The notes: generated by a model from the sequence alone, not told the origin. A stretch of 53,133 nt of DNA from an uncultured Syntrophobacterales bacterium (GCA_903928915.1 CAIYSL010000092.1:1-53133); one strand, 5' to 3'. Numbered from the stretch's first letter, positions 42,576 to 51,301 are shown. Program-made: numbers and translations.

Positions 42576-42604
42576 TTGACATCCCGCAGTGCTTTCCCTA
42601 TCTT
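42576..42604 (+). promoter_or_regulatory. Sigma70 promoter of the molybdopterin oxidoreductase operon
   Basis: TTGACA (42576-42581), 17 bp, TATCTT (42599-42604). Only 11 bp separate its -35 from the -35 of the divergent tctC promoter, and the TTTGTCAAGACAAA repeat sits between, so one regulator could control both. Confidence 0.7.
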
Positions 42605-42706
42605 GACCGGACCAAAAAATTCAGAGTATTCGCCATCACGCGCGGAACAGAGGCCGGCACGGCACCGGGCCGCCCGTTCCCCGGACCACGGAAAGGGGAA
42701 AGCACC

Positions 42707-44791
42707 ATGAACATCGTCAAGACCGTCTGCGGGGCCTGCGCCCAGAACGACTGCGGCATGGACGTCTATGTGGAGAACGGCAGGATCGCCCGGATCGCGG
42801 GGATGAAAGAACACCCCTACAACCGGGGAACCCTCTGCCCCAAGGGGCTGGCCGCCTCCCAGACTGTCACGGACCCCCTGCGCCTGAAGTACCCGCTCAA
42901 GAGAATCGGTGCACGGGGCGAGGGCAAATGGGCGCGCATCTCCTGGGATGAGGCGTTAGAGACGATCGCGGGCAGACTCCTGGCCCTGAAGGAACAATTC
43001 GGCCCCGAGACCTTCGGCCTCTTCCGCGGCGCCGGCCCGGGCTGGGGCGGGAGCTGGGTCTATGCCCAGCGGTTCATGCACGCCTTCGGCTCTCCCAACT
43101 ATGCCACCCAGGTCCACCTCTGCTTCGGCCCCCGGGCCGTGACCATGGCCACCACCTACGGCGGCGTCCCCGAGGCGGATTTCGAAAACGCCGGCCTGAT
43201 CATCCTCTGGGCATCGAACCCCGTGGAGACCTCCCTGCCCAACTACGGGCGGCGGGTCATGCAGGCCAAGGCCCGGGGCGCGAAGCTCGTGGTGATCGAC
43301 CCCCGCTTCACCAAGACCGCCGCCAAAGCGGACTGGTACATCGCCCCCCGCCCCGGCACCGACGGGGCCCTGGCCCTGGGTCTCGCCCACGTGATGATCC
43401 GGGAAAACCTCTACGACAAGGATTTCGTCGCGCGCCACACCCACGGCTTCGCCGAGTTCGCCGAGGTGGTCCGGGAGTACCCGCCGGAGCGGGTGGCGCA
43501 GATCACCGCCGTCCCCGTCGAGACTATCGAGAGGCTCGCCCGCCTCTACGCCGCCACCCGGCCCGCGGCCCTGATGTCGGGCAACGGCGTGGAGCAGCTG
43601 ACCAACACGATGCAGACGGTGCGGGCAATCCAGCTCCTGCCGGCCCTGACCGGAAACCTGGGCGTCAAGGGGGGGTATGTCTTCACCCCCAACGTGGCCT
43701 GGTCGGATATGCCGCTGAAGGGGAAATACTTCGGCGAACTGATCGACCGTTCCGTCTCCCGGCACAAGATGTTCTCCGGGTTTTCGGTGGTCTATCCGGA
43801 CCTGCTGGACGCCATCGAGACGGACGAGCCCTATCCCGTCAAGGCGATCCTCTGCCTCGGGGCCCCGCTGACCGTCCTGCCCCAGGGGGACCGGTACCGG
43901 GAGATCCTCAAGAAGCGGCTGGACCTCTTTGTCGTCCACGACCTGTACATGACCTCGGAAGCGGAGATCGCCGACATCGTCCTGCCGGCCACGAGCTTCC
44001 TGGAGTGCTCGCGCCTCCGCTCGACGCGGTACAAGGCGGACCCCTACACCCAGCATATCGCCCTGCAGAACAGGGTGGTGGCCCCCGTCGGCGAGAGCCG
44101 CCCCGACGAAGAACTCTTTTTCGAACTGGGCCGCCGCCTGGGAATGGCGGAGCTGTTCCCCTGGCAGAACGCCCTCGAGGCGGCCGGCGCCGCCGTCGAG
44201 TCCCTGGGCCTGACAATCCAGGACCTCACCGACAACCCCGGCGGCAAGGAGTGGCGCTACCCCGAGGCTGAGGTCCTGAAGTCCTACGAAACGGCGGGGT
44301 TTGCCACGCCCACCAAGAAGGTGGAGATCTACAACACGACCTTCGAGAAGAACGGCTACGACCCCCTGCCCCGGTACCAGGAGCCGGCCGAGAGCCCGGT
44401 GTCGCAACGGTCGCTGAGCCGCGAGTATCCCCTGGTCTGCGTCAACGGCATCAAGAGCGTCCTGTACTCTCACACCCAGTTCCGCACGCTCCCGCTGCTG
44501 CGCGACATCCTTCCCGATCCCTGGGTGGAGCTGCACCCCGACAAGGCGGCCGAGTTGGGCATCGGCGAGGGGGACCTCGTACTGATGACCTCGCCGCGGG
44601 GACAGGTCCGCATCAAGGCGAAGGTCTCCGCCGGCGTTTCTTCCCCGGACGTGGTCTTTTCCACCTACGGCTGGGGCCAGGCCTACGTGGGGGGGCCGGT
44701 CACGAACTATCTGAGCCCCGGGCAACCGCGGGACCCGATCTCGGCCTCTACGGGCAGCCACGCCTTTTTGTGCCGTATCGAAAGAATCTGA
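42707..44791 (+). CDS. Molybdopterin-dependent oxidoreductase, DMSO-reductase superfamily, cytoplasmic
   Basis: A 694-residue catalytic subunit. An N-terminal [4Fe-4S] site uses Cys8, Cys11, Cys16 and Cys44 (CGACAQNDC ... GTLCPKG). The likely Mo/W ligand is Cys139 in VHLCFGPRA. Domain blocks WASNPVETSLPNYGRR, VVIDPRFTKTAAKADW, ADIVLPATSFLE and the C-terminal MGDBG-binding region (VELHPDKAAELGIGEGDLV) complete the fold. There is no Tat signal, so it acts in the cytoplasm. The start follows GAAAGGGGAAAGC. A two-cluster ferredoxin gene follows after 15 bp and probably carries its electrons. The substrate is not identifiable; thiosulfate/polysulfide reductase, formate dehydrogenase and transhydroxylase relatives all share this pattern. 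Confidence 0.9.
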   Translation: MNIVKTVCGACAQNDCGMDVYVENGRIARIAGMKEHPYNRGTLCPKGLAASQTVTDPLRLKYPLKRIGARGEGKWARISWDEALETIAGRLLALKEQFGPETFGLFRGAGPGWGGSWVYAQRFMHAFGSPNYATQVHLCFGPRAVTMATTYGGVPEADFENAGLIILWASNPVETSLPNYGRRVMQAKARGAKLVVIDPRFTKTAAKADWYIAPRPGTDGALALGLAHVMIRENLYDKDFVARHTHGFAEFAEVVREYPPERVAQITAVPVETIERLARLYAATRPAALMSGNGVEQLTNTMQTVRAIQLLPALTGNLGVKGGYVFTPNVAWSDMPLKGKYFGELIDRSVSRHKMFSGFSVVYPDLLDAIETDEPYPVKAILCLGAPLTVLPQGDRYREILKKRLDLFVVHDLYMTSEAEIADIVLPATSFLECSRLRSTRYKADPYTQHIALQNRVVAPVGESRPDEELFFELGRRLGMAELFPWQNALEAAGAAVESLGLTIQDLTDNPGGKEWRYPEAEVLKSYETAGFATPTKKVEIYNTTFEKNGYDPLPRYQEPAESPVSQRSLSREYPLVCVNGIKSVLYSHTQFRTLPLLRDILPDPWVELHPDKAAELGIGEGDLVLMTSPRGQVRIKAKVSAGVSSPDVVFSTYGWGQAYVGGPVTNYLSPGQPRDPISASTGSHAFLCRIERI

Positions 44792-44806
44792 CCGAAGGAG
44801 AGAGAC

Positions 44807-45118
44807 ATGCTACTGGTTGATTTGGATAAATGCCTCGGCTGCTGCGCCTGCGAGGTGGGCTGCCAGCAATGGCACCAGGCGCCCCGGGAAAAGAAGCGGG
44901 TCAGCGTCCGGACGATCGGCCCCGAGAAGAAAGGAGATCAGCTCATCGCCGAGCACTACCCGGAGATGACCCAACACTGCGACCTCTGCGTCTCGATCCC
45001 GAGCCAGTCCCCGTTCTGCGTGGAGGTCTGTCCGGTAAAGGCGATCGCCTCCTGCGACGACCGGGGAGCCGTGGCGCTGCTCAACAGCGGCAGGCGCTAC
45101 CAGATCTGCAGACCCTAA
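44807..45118 (+). CDS. Ferredoxin-like iron-sulfur subunit with two [4Fe-4S] sites
   Basis: A 103-residue electron carrier related to DmsB/NrfC proteins. The first cluster motif is CLGCCACEVGC and the second CDLC ... CVEVCP with nine residues between. It ends soon after the second site, so it is a half-length version of the usual four-cluster subunit. GAAGGAGAG precedes the ATG. It lies 15 bp after the molybdopterin subunit, which strongly suggests a heterodimer. No membrane anchor gene follows, so its electron partner must be soluble or encoded elsewhere. A last Cys near the C-terminus (YQICRP) is unpaired. Confidence 0.9.
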   Translation: MLLVDLDKCLGCCACEVGCQQWHQAPREKKRVSVRTIGPEKKGDQLIAEHYPEMTQHCDLCVSIPSQSPFCVEVCPVKAIASCDDRGAVALLNSGRRYQICRP

Positions 45119-45154
45119 CCCTGGGACCGCCGGCGGGCGGCCGACGGCGGGGGA

Positions 45155-45191
45155 CAAAAAAAACAGGCGCGGTGCCGATCGGCACCGCGCC
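45155..45191 (-). terminator. Intrinsic terminator of the biotinyl carrier gene
   Basis: Bases 45166-45191 are a perfect 26-nt palindrome (GGCGCGGTGCCGA and its complement), followed on the minus strand by eight T (complement of 45156-45163). It is 40 bp past the carrier stop codon and may also stop plus-strand transcripts from the ferredoxin gene. Confidence 0.85.
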
Positions 45192-45231
45192 CCCATTCAT
45201 ACGGTATCCGGGGAAATCCCGTTTCCGGCGA

Positions 45232-45447
45232 TTACCCGATGATCATCAACACCTGTTCCGTCTCGACGGAGTCCAGGGCCTTGACCTTGATCTCCTTCAC
45301 GGTGCCGTCGGCCGGCGCATAGATCGGATTTTCCATCTTCATGGCTTCCAGCATGACGACCTCGTCGTCCTCCTTCACCTGGTCCCCCACCTTCACGAGG
45401 ACCTCCAGAATCTTCCCCGGCATGGGGGCTTTAACCTCTACGCTCAT
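45232..45447 (-). CDS. Biotinyl (biotin carboxyl carrier) domain protein
   Basis: A 71-residue, single-domain protein: APMPGKILEVLVKVGDQV, then the biotinylation site EAMKM with Lys37, then a closing strand VKALDSVETEQVLMIIG. It matches the carrier domains of oxaloacetate decarboxylase, methylmalonyl-CoA decarboxylase and related sodium-pumping or biotin-dependent carboxylases. No carboxyltransferase or carboxylase gene is in the window, so its partner enzyme is encoded elsewhere. A lipoyl role is less likely because of the AMKM motif. It is monocistronic, with its own terminator, and divergent from a LysR regulator. Confidence 0.92.
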   Translation of the reverse strand: MSVEVKAPMPGKILEVLVKVGDQVKEDDEVVMLEAMKMENPIYAPADGTVKEIKVKALDSVETEQVLMIIG

Positions 45448-45591
45448 TTAATTACCTCCGTGATGTGATGATTCCACCTTCCCGATGTCCCGCAGCCCTG
45501 TCGGGCTGCACCCGATATCCCGTTCTTGCGCCCGCCCGCGGGAAGAATCTCCCGGGCGATGCCGGCATGCTGACCCGGTTGTTCAGCGGTT

Positions 45592-45620
45592 TCTTTATCC
45601 CTACCGGGCGGGCAAGTCAA
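45592..45620 (-). promoter_or_regulatory. Possible promoter of the biotinyl carrier gene
   Basis: Minus-strand TTGACT (45620-45615), 17 bp, TAAAGA (45597-45592). It is back to back with the regulator promoter. Confidence 0.35.
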
Positions 45621-45638
45621 GATCAAAGTGCGCGGCAC

Positions 45639-45666
45639 TTGACAAATCGTCCCAAACGGCGATAAG
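45639..45666 (+). promoter_or_regulatory. Promoter of the LysR-family regulator gene
   Basis: TTGACA (45639-45644), 16 bp, GATAAG (45661-45666), 45 bp before the ATG at 45711. The 18-bp gap to the divergent -35 is a likely place for LysR binding. Confidence 0.45.
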
Positions 45667-45710
45667 GGAAAGCTACGTTAATAACACCCCCTTTTCGATA
45701 AGAAAAAGTT

Positions 45711-46640
45711 ATGAACCTCAACCAGCTGAAGATCTTCTACCTGGCCGCAAAGCAGGGGAGCCTGAGCGCCGCCGCGGAGGCGCTGTACATCACCCAGCCT
45801 GCGGTCACGAAGGGGATCCAACGGCTCCAGGAGCATTACGAGATCAAGCTGTTCAACCGCTTCGGGAAGAAGATGGCCCTGACCGATGCCGGGGAGGTCC
45901 TGTACGGCATCGCCGAATCCATCTTCGAGCTGGAAAACCAGGCGGAGGAGAGTCTCCGCGACTTCCAGCAGCGGAAGCGGGGGTTCATCCGGATCCTCTC
46001 CAGCGAGAGCTTCGGCGCCTACTACCTCCCGTTCATCCTCAACCGCTTCAGCAGACAAAACCCGAAGATCAGGATCTCCGTGGAGATCCTGCCGACGGAG
46101 CAGATCGTGGAGAACACGGCGGCCCTGTACAACGACATCGGATTCATCTCCTATCCGGTGCCGCACAAGAAACTCAGCACGCGCGAGGTCCTGGAGGACA
46201 GCTACCAGGTGATCGTGCCGGCGGGCCACCCCCTGGCGGCGAAACCGGTCATCGAACCCGGGGACCTCTCCGGCCAGTCGCTGATCGTCCACGAGAAGGG
46301 GTCCGCCCCCCGCAAGAGCACGGACGAATTCCTCCGGCGGCACAACATCGCTATCCCGATCCCGCTGGAACTGTCGAACAATGAGGCGATCAAGACCGCC
46401 GTGGAGGAGGGGCTGGGGGTGGCCGTGATCACGCGGCGCGTCGTCAGCAAGGAGATCGGGATGGGGACGCTCCGGGCGATCCCGCTGGCGGACGCGGCCA
46501 TGAAACGGAAATTCTACCTGATCCACCACAAGGACAAGTACATCTCCCGCCCCCTCCAGGGGCTGATCGACACGGTTTCCCAATGGAGCGCCGAATACTG
46601 CCGGGAGAACGGCAACCCTTGCTGCGGAACGATCCGATGA
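45711..46640 (+). CDS. LysR-family transcriptional regulator
   Basis: A 309-residue regulator. The N-terminal winged helix-turn-helix is canonical (LKIFYLAAKQGSLSAAAEAL, ITQPAVTKGIQRLQEHYEIK), followed by a linker helix and a periplasmic-binding-protein-like effector domain (residues ~90-300). The ATG at 45711 begins MNLNQLKIF. It reads away from the biotinyl carrier gene, the usual geometry for autoregulation plus control of the divergent gene. Its stop overlaps the start of the next gene as ATGA, which is unusual for a regulator and suggests a functional link. The effector is unknown. Confidence 0.93.
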   Translation: MNLNQLKIFYLAAKQGSLSAAAEALYITQPAVTKGIQRLQEHYEIKLFNRFGKKMALTDAGEVLYGIAESIFELENQAEESLRDFQQRKRGFIRILSSESFGAYYLPFILNRFSRQNPKIRISVEILPTEQIVENTAALYNDIGFISYPVPHKKLSTREVLEDSYQVIVPAGHPLAAKPVIEPGDLSGQSLIVHEKGSAPRKSTDEFLRRHNIAIPIPLELSNNEAIKTAVEEGLGVAVITRRVVSKEIGMGTLRAIPLADAAMKRKFYLIHHKDKYISRPLQGLIDTVSQWSAEYCRENGNPCCGTIR

Positions 46641-49600
46641 AGGCGCTCGCCGCAAAGATCCTGTTCGACCGGAAAGACCATGAACTGCTGAAGATGGTCC
46701 AGGAGGTCCTCAGCCGGGAGCAGACCCGGCAGAACTTCCGGAACCTGCTCAACCCCTACCTGAACCCGCACGGCATCAAAGAGATGGCGGCCTACCGGGG
46801 GTACCGCATCGCCTACGCCATGGCCAACCTCCTCCATTCCCTGGAAATGGGTAAGGCCGCCGACCGGCTGAGCGCCCTCGCCGCCCTTCACGACGAGGTG
46901 ATGACCATCACCTACAGCTCGCTCCGCCGCAACACGGCGCGGGTGCTCTTGCAGATCATGAAGGAGTTGGTCCGGCTCCCGAAGGAGCACGGCCGGCGGC
47001 TCGAACTGGCGCACGACTTCCGTATGGCCGTGTCGGGGCGCCCCCGGTTGATCCGCGAGGAGCTCAGGCGATACCATCTCCTGGAGATGCCCGAGGAGTG
47101 GAACCAGATCGCCTTTGACGACCACGTCCACGACGCCAACACGAAGGGGCGCAAGACCCCTACCCACTTGATCATGGACGCCTGGATCAAGGGGATCCGC
47201 CGCCTGACCGTAATCTACTACAACTTCGTTCCGCCGGAGGCCGCCGCGGAGCTGCTTGAGGCGGGCGAGATCATGGGGATCACGATCCGGATCGGGATCT
47301 CCCTCGGCGCCCGCTTCCGGGATCGGAGCACCCGCCTGATCTGGGTACCGCGGGGGTTCTGCGACGCCAAGGACTTCCTCTCCTTCCTCGCAGAGCCCGC
47401 CGTCCGGGCCTTCATGGACGATGAGCGCCGGGTGTCCGAGTACCAGCAGAACCACGTCCTGATGGTCCTGGAGGAGTTCAACCGGACACACCGCATCGGC
47501 GTCAACGGAACTTTCGACGTCCAGCTCCCACCGCTCGAGCAGGCCGATTTCCTCGGGTTCGTCGGCAGCGGCCAGGCGTCGCTCCTCCACCTGGGGGAGT
47601 TCATCCACAGCCGCCTGCTGCCGTTGATGGAGGCACGCCTCGCCGACCTCCGCGTCCGGTATGCCGCGGCGGAGGGCCAGGAGCGCGAACACCTGGAGGC
47701 CCTGGTGGCACAGATGCGGGAGCTCGACTCGGAAAAGATCGTCGAGGAGTACCTCAGGCCGGCCCGCACCCCCTCCCTCCCCGACCCGAACATCCTTCCG
47801 GAGGATCCCGAAGTGGCAGGCCTCATGGGGCGGTCGCCCCGCGAACTGATGGAGCGGTTGGATCGGCTCCACGCGGGGTACCGGAGCTGCCTCAACCTCA
47901 GCGACCTAGCCATGGAGGACGTCCTGGAGATCCTGTACGACTGCAACGGGATGGTGACGCACCTGGAGATCTTCAACCTCAAGGACTACGTCGACGGAAA
48001 GGCGTCACACTACGGCGAGATCAGCGAACTCCAGACGGCGCTCAACGAGGGAAACGTCATCCGGCTCAAACGGCTGATCCGCACAATCCGCCACCGTCTC
48101 GAAGAAAGCCGGCAGGGGGACTGCGCCGAGCGAGTGGCCAAACTGACCGAAATCCTCTGCAACATCCCGGTCCTCCAGGCCCACTACCGCGCCGTCCCCC
48201 TCGGGGCGTACATCGGCAGCGACTCCACCGGCCGTTCGCTCCACCGGTACGGGATGGGGCTGCTCCTCAGGGAGACCGTGCCCCGGCGGGCCCAGATGGC
48301 CATCCCGCATACCCTGGGGCCGACGGTGTTCACGTTGCCTGTCCGGATGACGGCCTTCCTCCGCACGACCTGCCTCCCCTCCGGCATGCCGACGGCGATC
48401 AAGGCGCGGCTCCGGAGGCTCCTCCAACTCCTGCCGGGCCTCGGCCACCTGGGGGAACGGCACCGCCGCGACTGGGAAATCCAGGACAACGCCACCCGCC
48501 TGGCAGCGCCGGGGAACATCGTCCCCCTCGGCGGTCTGCACGAAGAAGGGGGAAACGAGCTGTACCTGGAAGAGAAGAAACTGCGGCTCGAATCGGGGGG
48601 GACCTGGCGGTACCTCAACAGCGGCGTCAAGAATGCGATCAAGGTGGCGATCGGATTCATCCCGGCCTTTCTGACCTTCGCCCTGACTAAGGACTGGTGG
48701 CTGTTAGCCTACGGCGGGGCCTTCATCTGGTTCGGGATCACGGGCCTCAGGAACATCCTCCAGTCGGTCCTCGGCGGGGGCGGCATCCGCCGCTCGCCGC
48801 TGCTGCGCTGGAACGACTACGTGAGTTGGGGCAGGCTGACCGACTCGCTCTTGTTCACCGGGTTCTCGGTGCCTCTGCTCGACTACCTCGTCAAGACGGT
48901 GCTTCTCGACCGCACCTTCGGCGTCACGACCGCAACCGGCCCGCTCGTCCTGTATTCCGTCATGGCCTTGGCCAACGGGCTGTACCTGTTCAGCCACAAC
49001 ACCTTCCGCGGCCTCCCCAAGGGGGCGATCATCGGGAGCTTTTTCCGGACCATCCTGTCCATCCCGCTCGCCATCGCGTTCAATGCGGCCATCGGCGGCA
49101 TCCTGTGCGAGGCGGACGTGCAGCGGATCGACGAGATCCTGCAGAAATGGGCGGCGGTCATCTCCAAGGCGGCCTCGGACAGCGTCGCCGGCGTCATCGA
49201 AGGACTCGCCGACCGGTACGAGAACATCCGACTCCGGGAACGCGACTACACCGCAAAGCTCGGTCAACTCTTCGACACCTATGCCCGTCTCGAACTCCTC
49301 TTCCCCGAGATGGACGTCCTGGCGATGCTCGCATCGCCGAAACAATTCATCCAGATGCTGAGCGCCGAAGCGCGGGACCTCGAACGGATCATCATCATCA
49401 ACGCCCTCGACCTCCTGTACTTCTGGATGTACCAGCCCCGGGCCCGGAGCGTCCTGAAGGCGCGCATCCGGGCCATGTCCGAAGAGGAACGGCGGATCTT
49501 CGTCAGCTCGCAGTCCGTCCTCCTTCGCCAGCGGGAGATCAGCCAACTCTTCCTGGACGGGATCATCGGCAAGAACTTCCCCCGGGGGCTGGCCTTCTAC

Positions 49601-49687
49601 CTGGACCGGTACCAAGAATACCTGGAAGGGCTGCGGCGGCTGGCATTCCCGGACGAGGCCCCGCAGTCGGAGGGGAAGCCCGGCTGA
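46637..49687 (+). CDS. Large unrecognised protein with a PHP-like motif and membrane segments
   Basis: A 1016-residue protein I cannot assign to a named family. The start ATG overlaps the LysR stop (ATGA). Residues 160-166 read FDDHVHD, and the following DAWIKGIRRLTVIYYN ... GEIMGITIRIGI recalls the opening of PHP phosphoesterase domains, where a His-x-His binds metal. The middle (~330-560) is helical and charged. Four hydrophobic segments lie at about residues 666-710, 735-760, 770-792 and 798-825, followed by a soluble tail to 1016. The overall picture is a cytosolic or inner-membrane enzyme or sensor anchored in its second half. Translational coupling to a LysR regulator is notable. Confidence 0.75.
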   Translation: MKALAAKILFDRKDHELLKMVQEVLSREQTRQNFRNLLNPYLNPHGIKEMAAYRGYRIAYAMANLLHSLEMGKAADRLSALAALHDEVMTITYSSLRRNTARVLLQIMKELVRLPKEHGRRLELAHDFRMAVSGRPRLIREELRRYHLLEMPEEWNQIAFDDHVHDANTKGRKTPTHLIMDAWIKGIRRLTVIYYNFVPPEAAAELLEAGEIMGITIRIGISLGARFRDRSTRLIWVPRGFCDAKDFLSFLAEPAVRAFMDDERRVSEYQQNHVLMVLEEFNRTHRIGVNGTFDVQLPPLEQADFLGFVGSGQASLLHLGEFIHSRLLPLMEARLADLRVRYAAAEGQEREHLEALVAQMRELDSEKIVEEYLRPARTPSLPDPNILPEDPEVAGLMGRSPRELMERLDRLHAGYRSCLNLSDLAMEDVLEILYDCNGMVTHLEIFNLKDYVDGKASHYGEISELQTALNEGNVIRLKRLIRTIRHRLEESRQGDCAERVAKLTEILCNIPVLQAHYRAVPLGAYIGSDSTGRSLHRYGMGLLLRETVPRRAQMAIPHTLGPTVFTLPVRMTAFLRTTCLPSGMPTAIKARLRRLLQLLPGLGHLGERHRRDWEIQDNATRLAAPGNIVPLGGLHEEGGNELYLEEKKLRLESGGTWRYLNSGVKNAIKVAIGFIPAFLTFALTKDWWLLAYGGAFIWFGITGLRNILQSVLGGGGIRRSPLLRWNDYVSWGRLTDSLLFTGFSVPLLDYLVKTVLLDRTFGVTTATGPLVLYSVMALANGLYLFSHNTFRGLPKGAIIGSFFRTILSIPLAIAFNAAIGGILCEADVQRIDEILQKWAAVISKAASDSVAGVIEGLADRYENIRLRERDYTAKLGQLFDTYARLELLFPEMDVLAMLASPKQFIQMLSAEARDLERIIIINALDLLYFWMYQPRARSVLKARIRAMSEEERRIFVSSQSVLLRQREISQLFLDGIIGKNFPRGLAFYLDRYQEYLEGLRRLAFPDEAPQSEGKPG

Positions 49688-49696
49688 GCCACACCC

Positions 49697-50575
49697 TCAG
49701 ACCGACTCGGCCCGCCAGATGCCGTCCCGCATGACGACCCGGGAAGGCTGGCCGGGACGGGGCGGCCGCCGGTAGGCGTTCTGCGGGTACTCGGCGTCGT
49801 TGGGCAGCAGGACGCCGAAACAGTCGGCCCTCCGGAAGGCCTCCGGAAGGATCGGGAGTATCCGCCGGGAGCGGGCGGCGGCAACGAGGGGACCGCCGGC
49901 GGAGAAGCCCGCGAGCTCCGCGACGGTCACCAGCGTGGGCGGCATCAGGACGATGCGGCCCGCGGCGTGCTCGCGGAGGGCGTCGGCGGGCGTCAGCCAG
50001 CAGGACTGGGTCAGCTCCCGGCTGTCGTGGAGGGCGACCTGCCCCTCCGGCAGCCGGGCGAGGAAGAACCGGGTGTCGAACCGGCGGGGCTCGATCGTCG
50101 GCGTGATCCAGTGCGCGTAGGGGACGAGCAGGTCCGGGGCGTAGCGAATCCCCTCTCCTTCGGCAAGCGCCTCCAGGCTGAGCCGCTCCTCCTGCAGCTC
50201 CCGGCGGTAGACGGCAAAGCGGGCGGCTCGGGCCGGATCGGTCAGGTCTACCATATCCCCGGAGGCATCGCGGGCGATCAGCACCCCCGCCTCCTCGAAG
50301 GTCTCGCGGATCGCCGCCAGGAAGAGGCCGACGGCCGTCTCAGCGGAGAGCCCCGGCTCCTGGAGGAGGCGCTGCGCACCCGCCCCGGAGAATCCCCCGA
50401 CGAGCAGGGGGTTGCAGTCGCCGGCAGCAAGGCTGCCGCCGGGAAACACATGCGCCCCTGCCATGAAGGTCTGCGCCCGATGACGGCGCATCAGGAAGAG
50501 TTCGAAGCCCCCCCCGGCCCGGTCGCGCAGCAGGATAATGGTTGCCGAATCCCGCGGTGAGCCGGTCGGTTCCAT
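49697..50575 (-). CDS. Nudix hydrolase with a long insert in the Nudix box
   Basis: A 292-residue protein of the NUDT19/acyl-CoA diphosphatase-like group. The Nudix box is split: FPGGSLAAGDC near residue 45, an insert of about 40 residues, then the catalytic helix RETFEEAGVLIA. This arrangement (G...REtxEEaG with a long gap) is known in NUDT7/NUDT19-type enzymes that may cleave CoA derivatives. LFLMRRHRAQTFMAGAHVF at the start and WITPTIEPRRFDTRFFLA agree with that group. GGGAG lies six bases before the chosen ATG. Its stop is 9 bp from the convergent large gene. The frame is open upstream but contains no domain. Confidence 0.87.
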   Translation of the reverse strand: MEPTGSPRDSATIILLRDRAGGGFELFLMRRHRAQTFMAGAHVFPGGSLAAGDCNPLLVGGFSGAGAQRLLQEPGLSAETAVGLFLAAIRETFEEAGVLIARDASGDMVDLTDPARAARFAVYRRELQEERLSLEALAEGEGIRYAPDLLVPYAHWITPTIEPRRFDTRFFLARLPEGQVALHDSRELTQSCWLTPADALREHAAGRIVLMPPTLVTVAELAGFSAGGPLVAAARSRRILPILPEAFRRADCFGVLLPNDAEYPQNAYRRPPRPGQPSRVVMRDGIWRAESV

Positions 50576-50718
50576 CACATCTCCCTCAGATACGCCGTGA
50601 TCGACCGCCCCGGCGGTGCGGAATCGACCGCCACCGGAAGCGGGAACGCGCCATCCCCGACAGGGGACCGAGAGCGCATCGCGCTGCCGGCAAGGCAGGC
50701 AGCGCGGAAACGCAGCGC

Positions 50719-51084
50719 TCAGAACCGGTTGATCGGTTTCTGCAGCAGGACGCGATACCGGATGTACCACAGGACGTCCGCATCCTGCAGCTCGATGAAC
50801 TCCTCCTTCGCCCCGATGACACAGCGGTCGCCGACGAAAGATACGTACTGCCAGGGGTCGTCGTCGAGCCGGAGCTTGGCCTGGGCATGATGCAGATCGG
50901 CCTTGTTCCTGGCGGTCCCGAAGGCAACCTTTACTTCGTGATCGGGGTATCTTTCCTGCATTGCCAGGGCGCAGACGACGGCCGTATGGCGGCATTCCAG
51001 TGGAACGGCCGCGGTCCTGTTCACGGCGCACCCCGCGACAAGAAGCGAGGAAAGGGCGATTGCGATGGCAAGCGCAATCTTCAT
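50719..51084 (-). CDS. Small lipoprotein with a transglutaminase-like Cys-His pattern
   Basis: A 121-residue lipoprotein: signal MKIALAIAIALSSLLVAGC with lipid Cys19. After it, LECRHTAVVCALAMQERYP and HHAQAKLRLDDDPWQYV resemble the Cys and His parts of small transglutaminase/NlpC-like cysteine hydrolases (C31 and H66), but the third catalytic residue is not clear, so activity is uncertain. The start follows GAGAGGAGACG. It lies 143 bp upstream of the Nudix gene on the same strand. The longer frame to 51333 has no ribosome site. Alternatively it is just a structural lipoprotein. Confidence 0.7.
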   Translation of the reverse strand: MKIALAIAIALSSLLVAGCAVNRTAAVPLECRHTAVVCALAMQERYPDHEVKVAFGTARNKADLHHAQAKLRLDDDPWQYVSFVGDRCVIGAKEEFIELQDADVLWYIRYRVLLQKPINRF

Positions 51085-51249
51085 CCCCGTCTCCTCTCCG
51101 CGGTGCACCGCCGGCGTGTCCGCACCGAAAACAGGCAAAACGGAATAGCCCTTCCGGTGCCGCCGGCTCCGCAGGATGCCGCCGTTCGACATTCCCCCCC
51201 CTGTTCCCCGCTTACCCGCTGCTCGATACGTCGTTGTCAATGCGGGCAG

Positions 51250-51278
51250 AGTATGCGGACAGGCCGGGTGTATGTCAA
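51250..51278 (-). promoter_or_regulatory. Promoter of the small lipoprotein gene
   Basis: Minus-strand TTGACA (51278-51273), 17 bp, CATACT (51255-51250). Confidence 0.45.
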
Positions 51279-51301
51279 GAGAATTGAGCCCTCTTTTCTG
51301 A

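Noticed and set aside
42956-44761. A 601-residue minus-strand frame over the molybdopterin oxidoreductase
   Set aside because: Shadow of a gene with full cofactor motifs on the plus strand.
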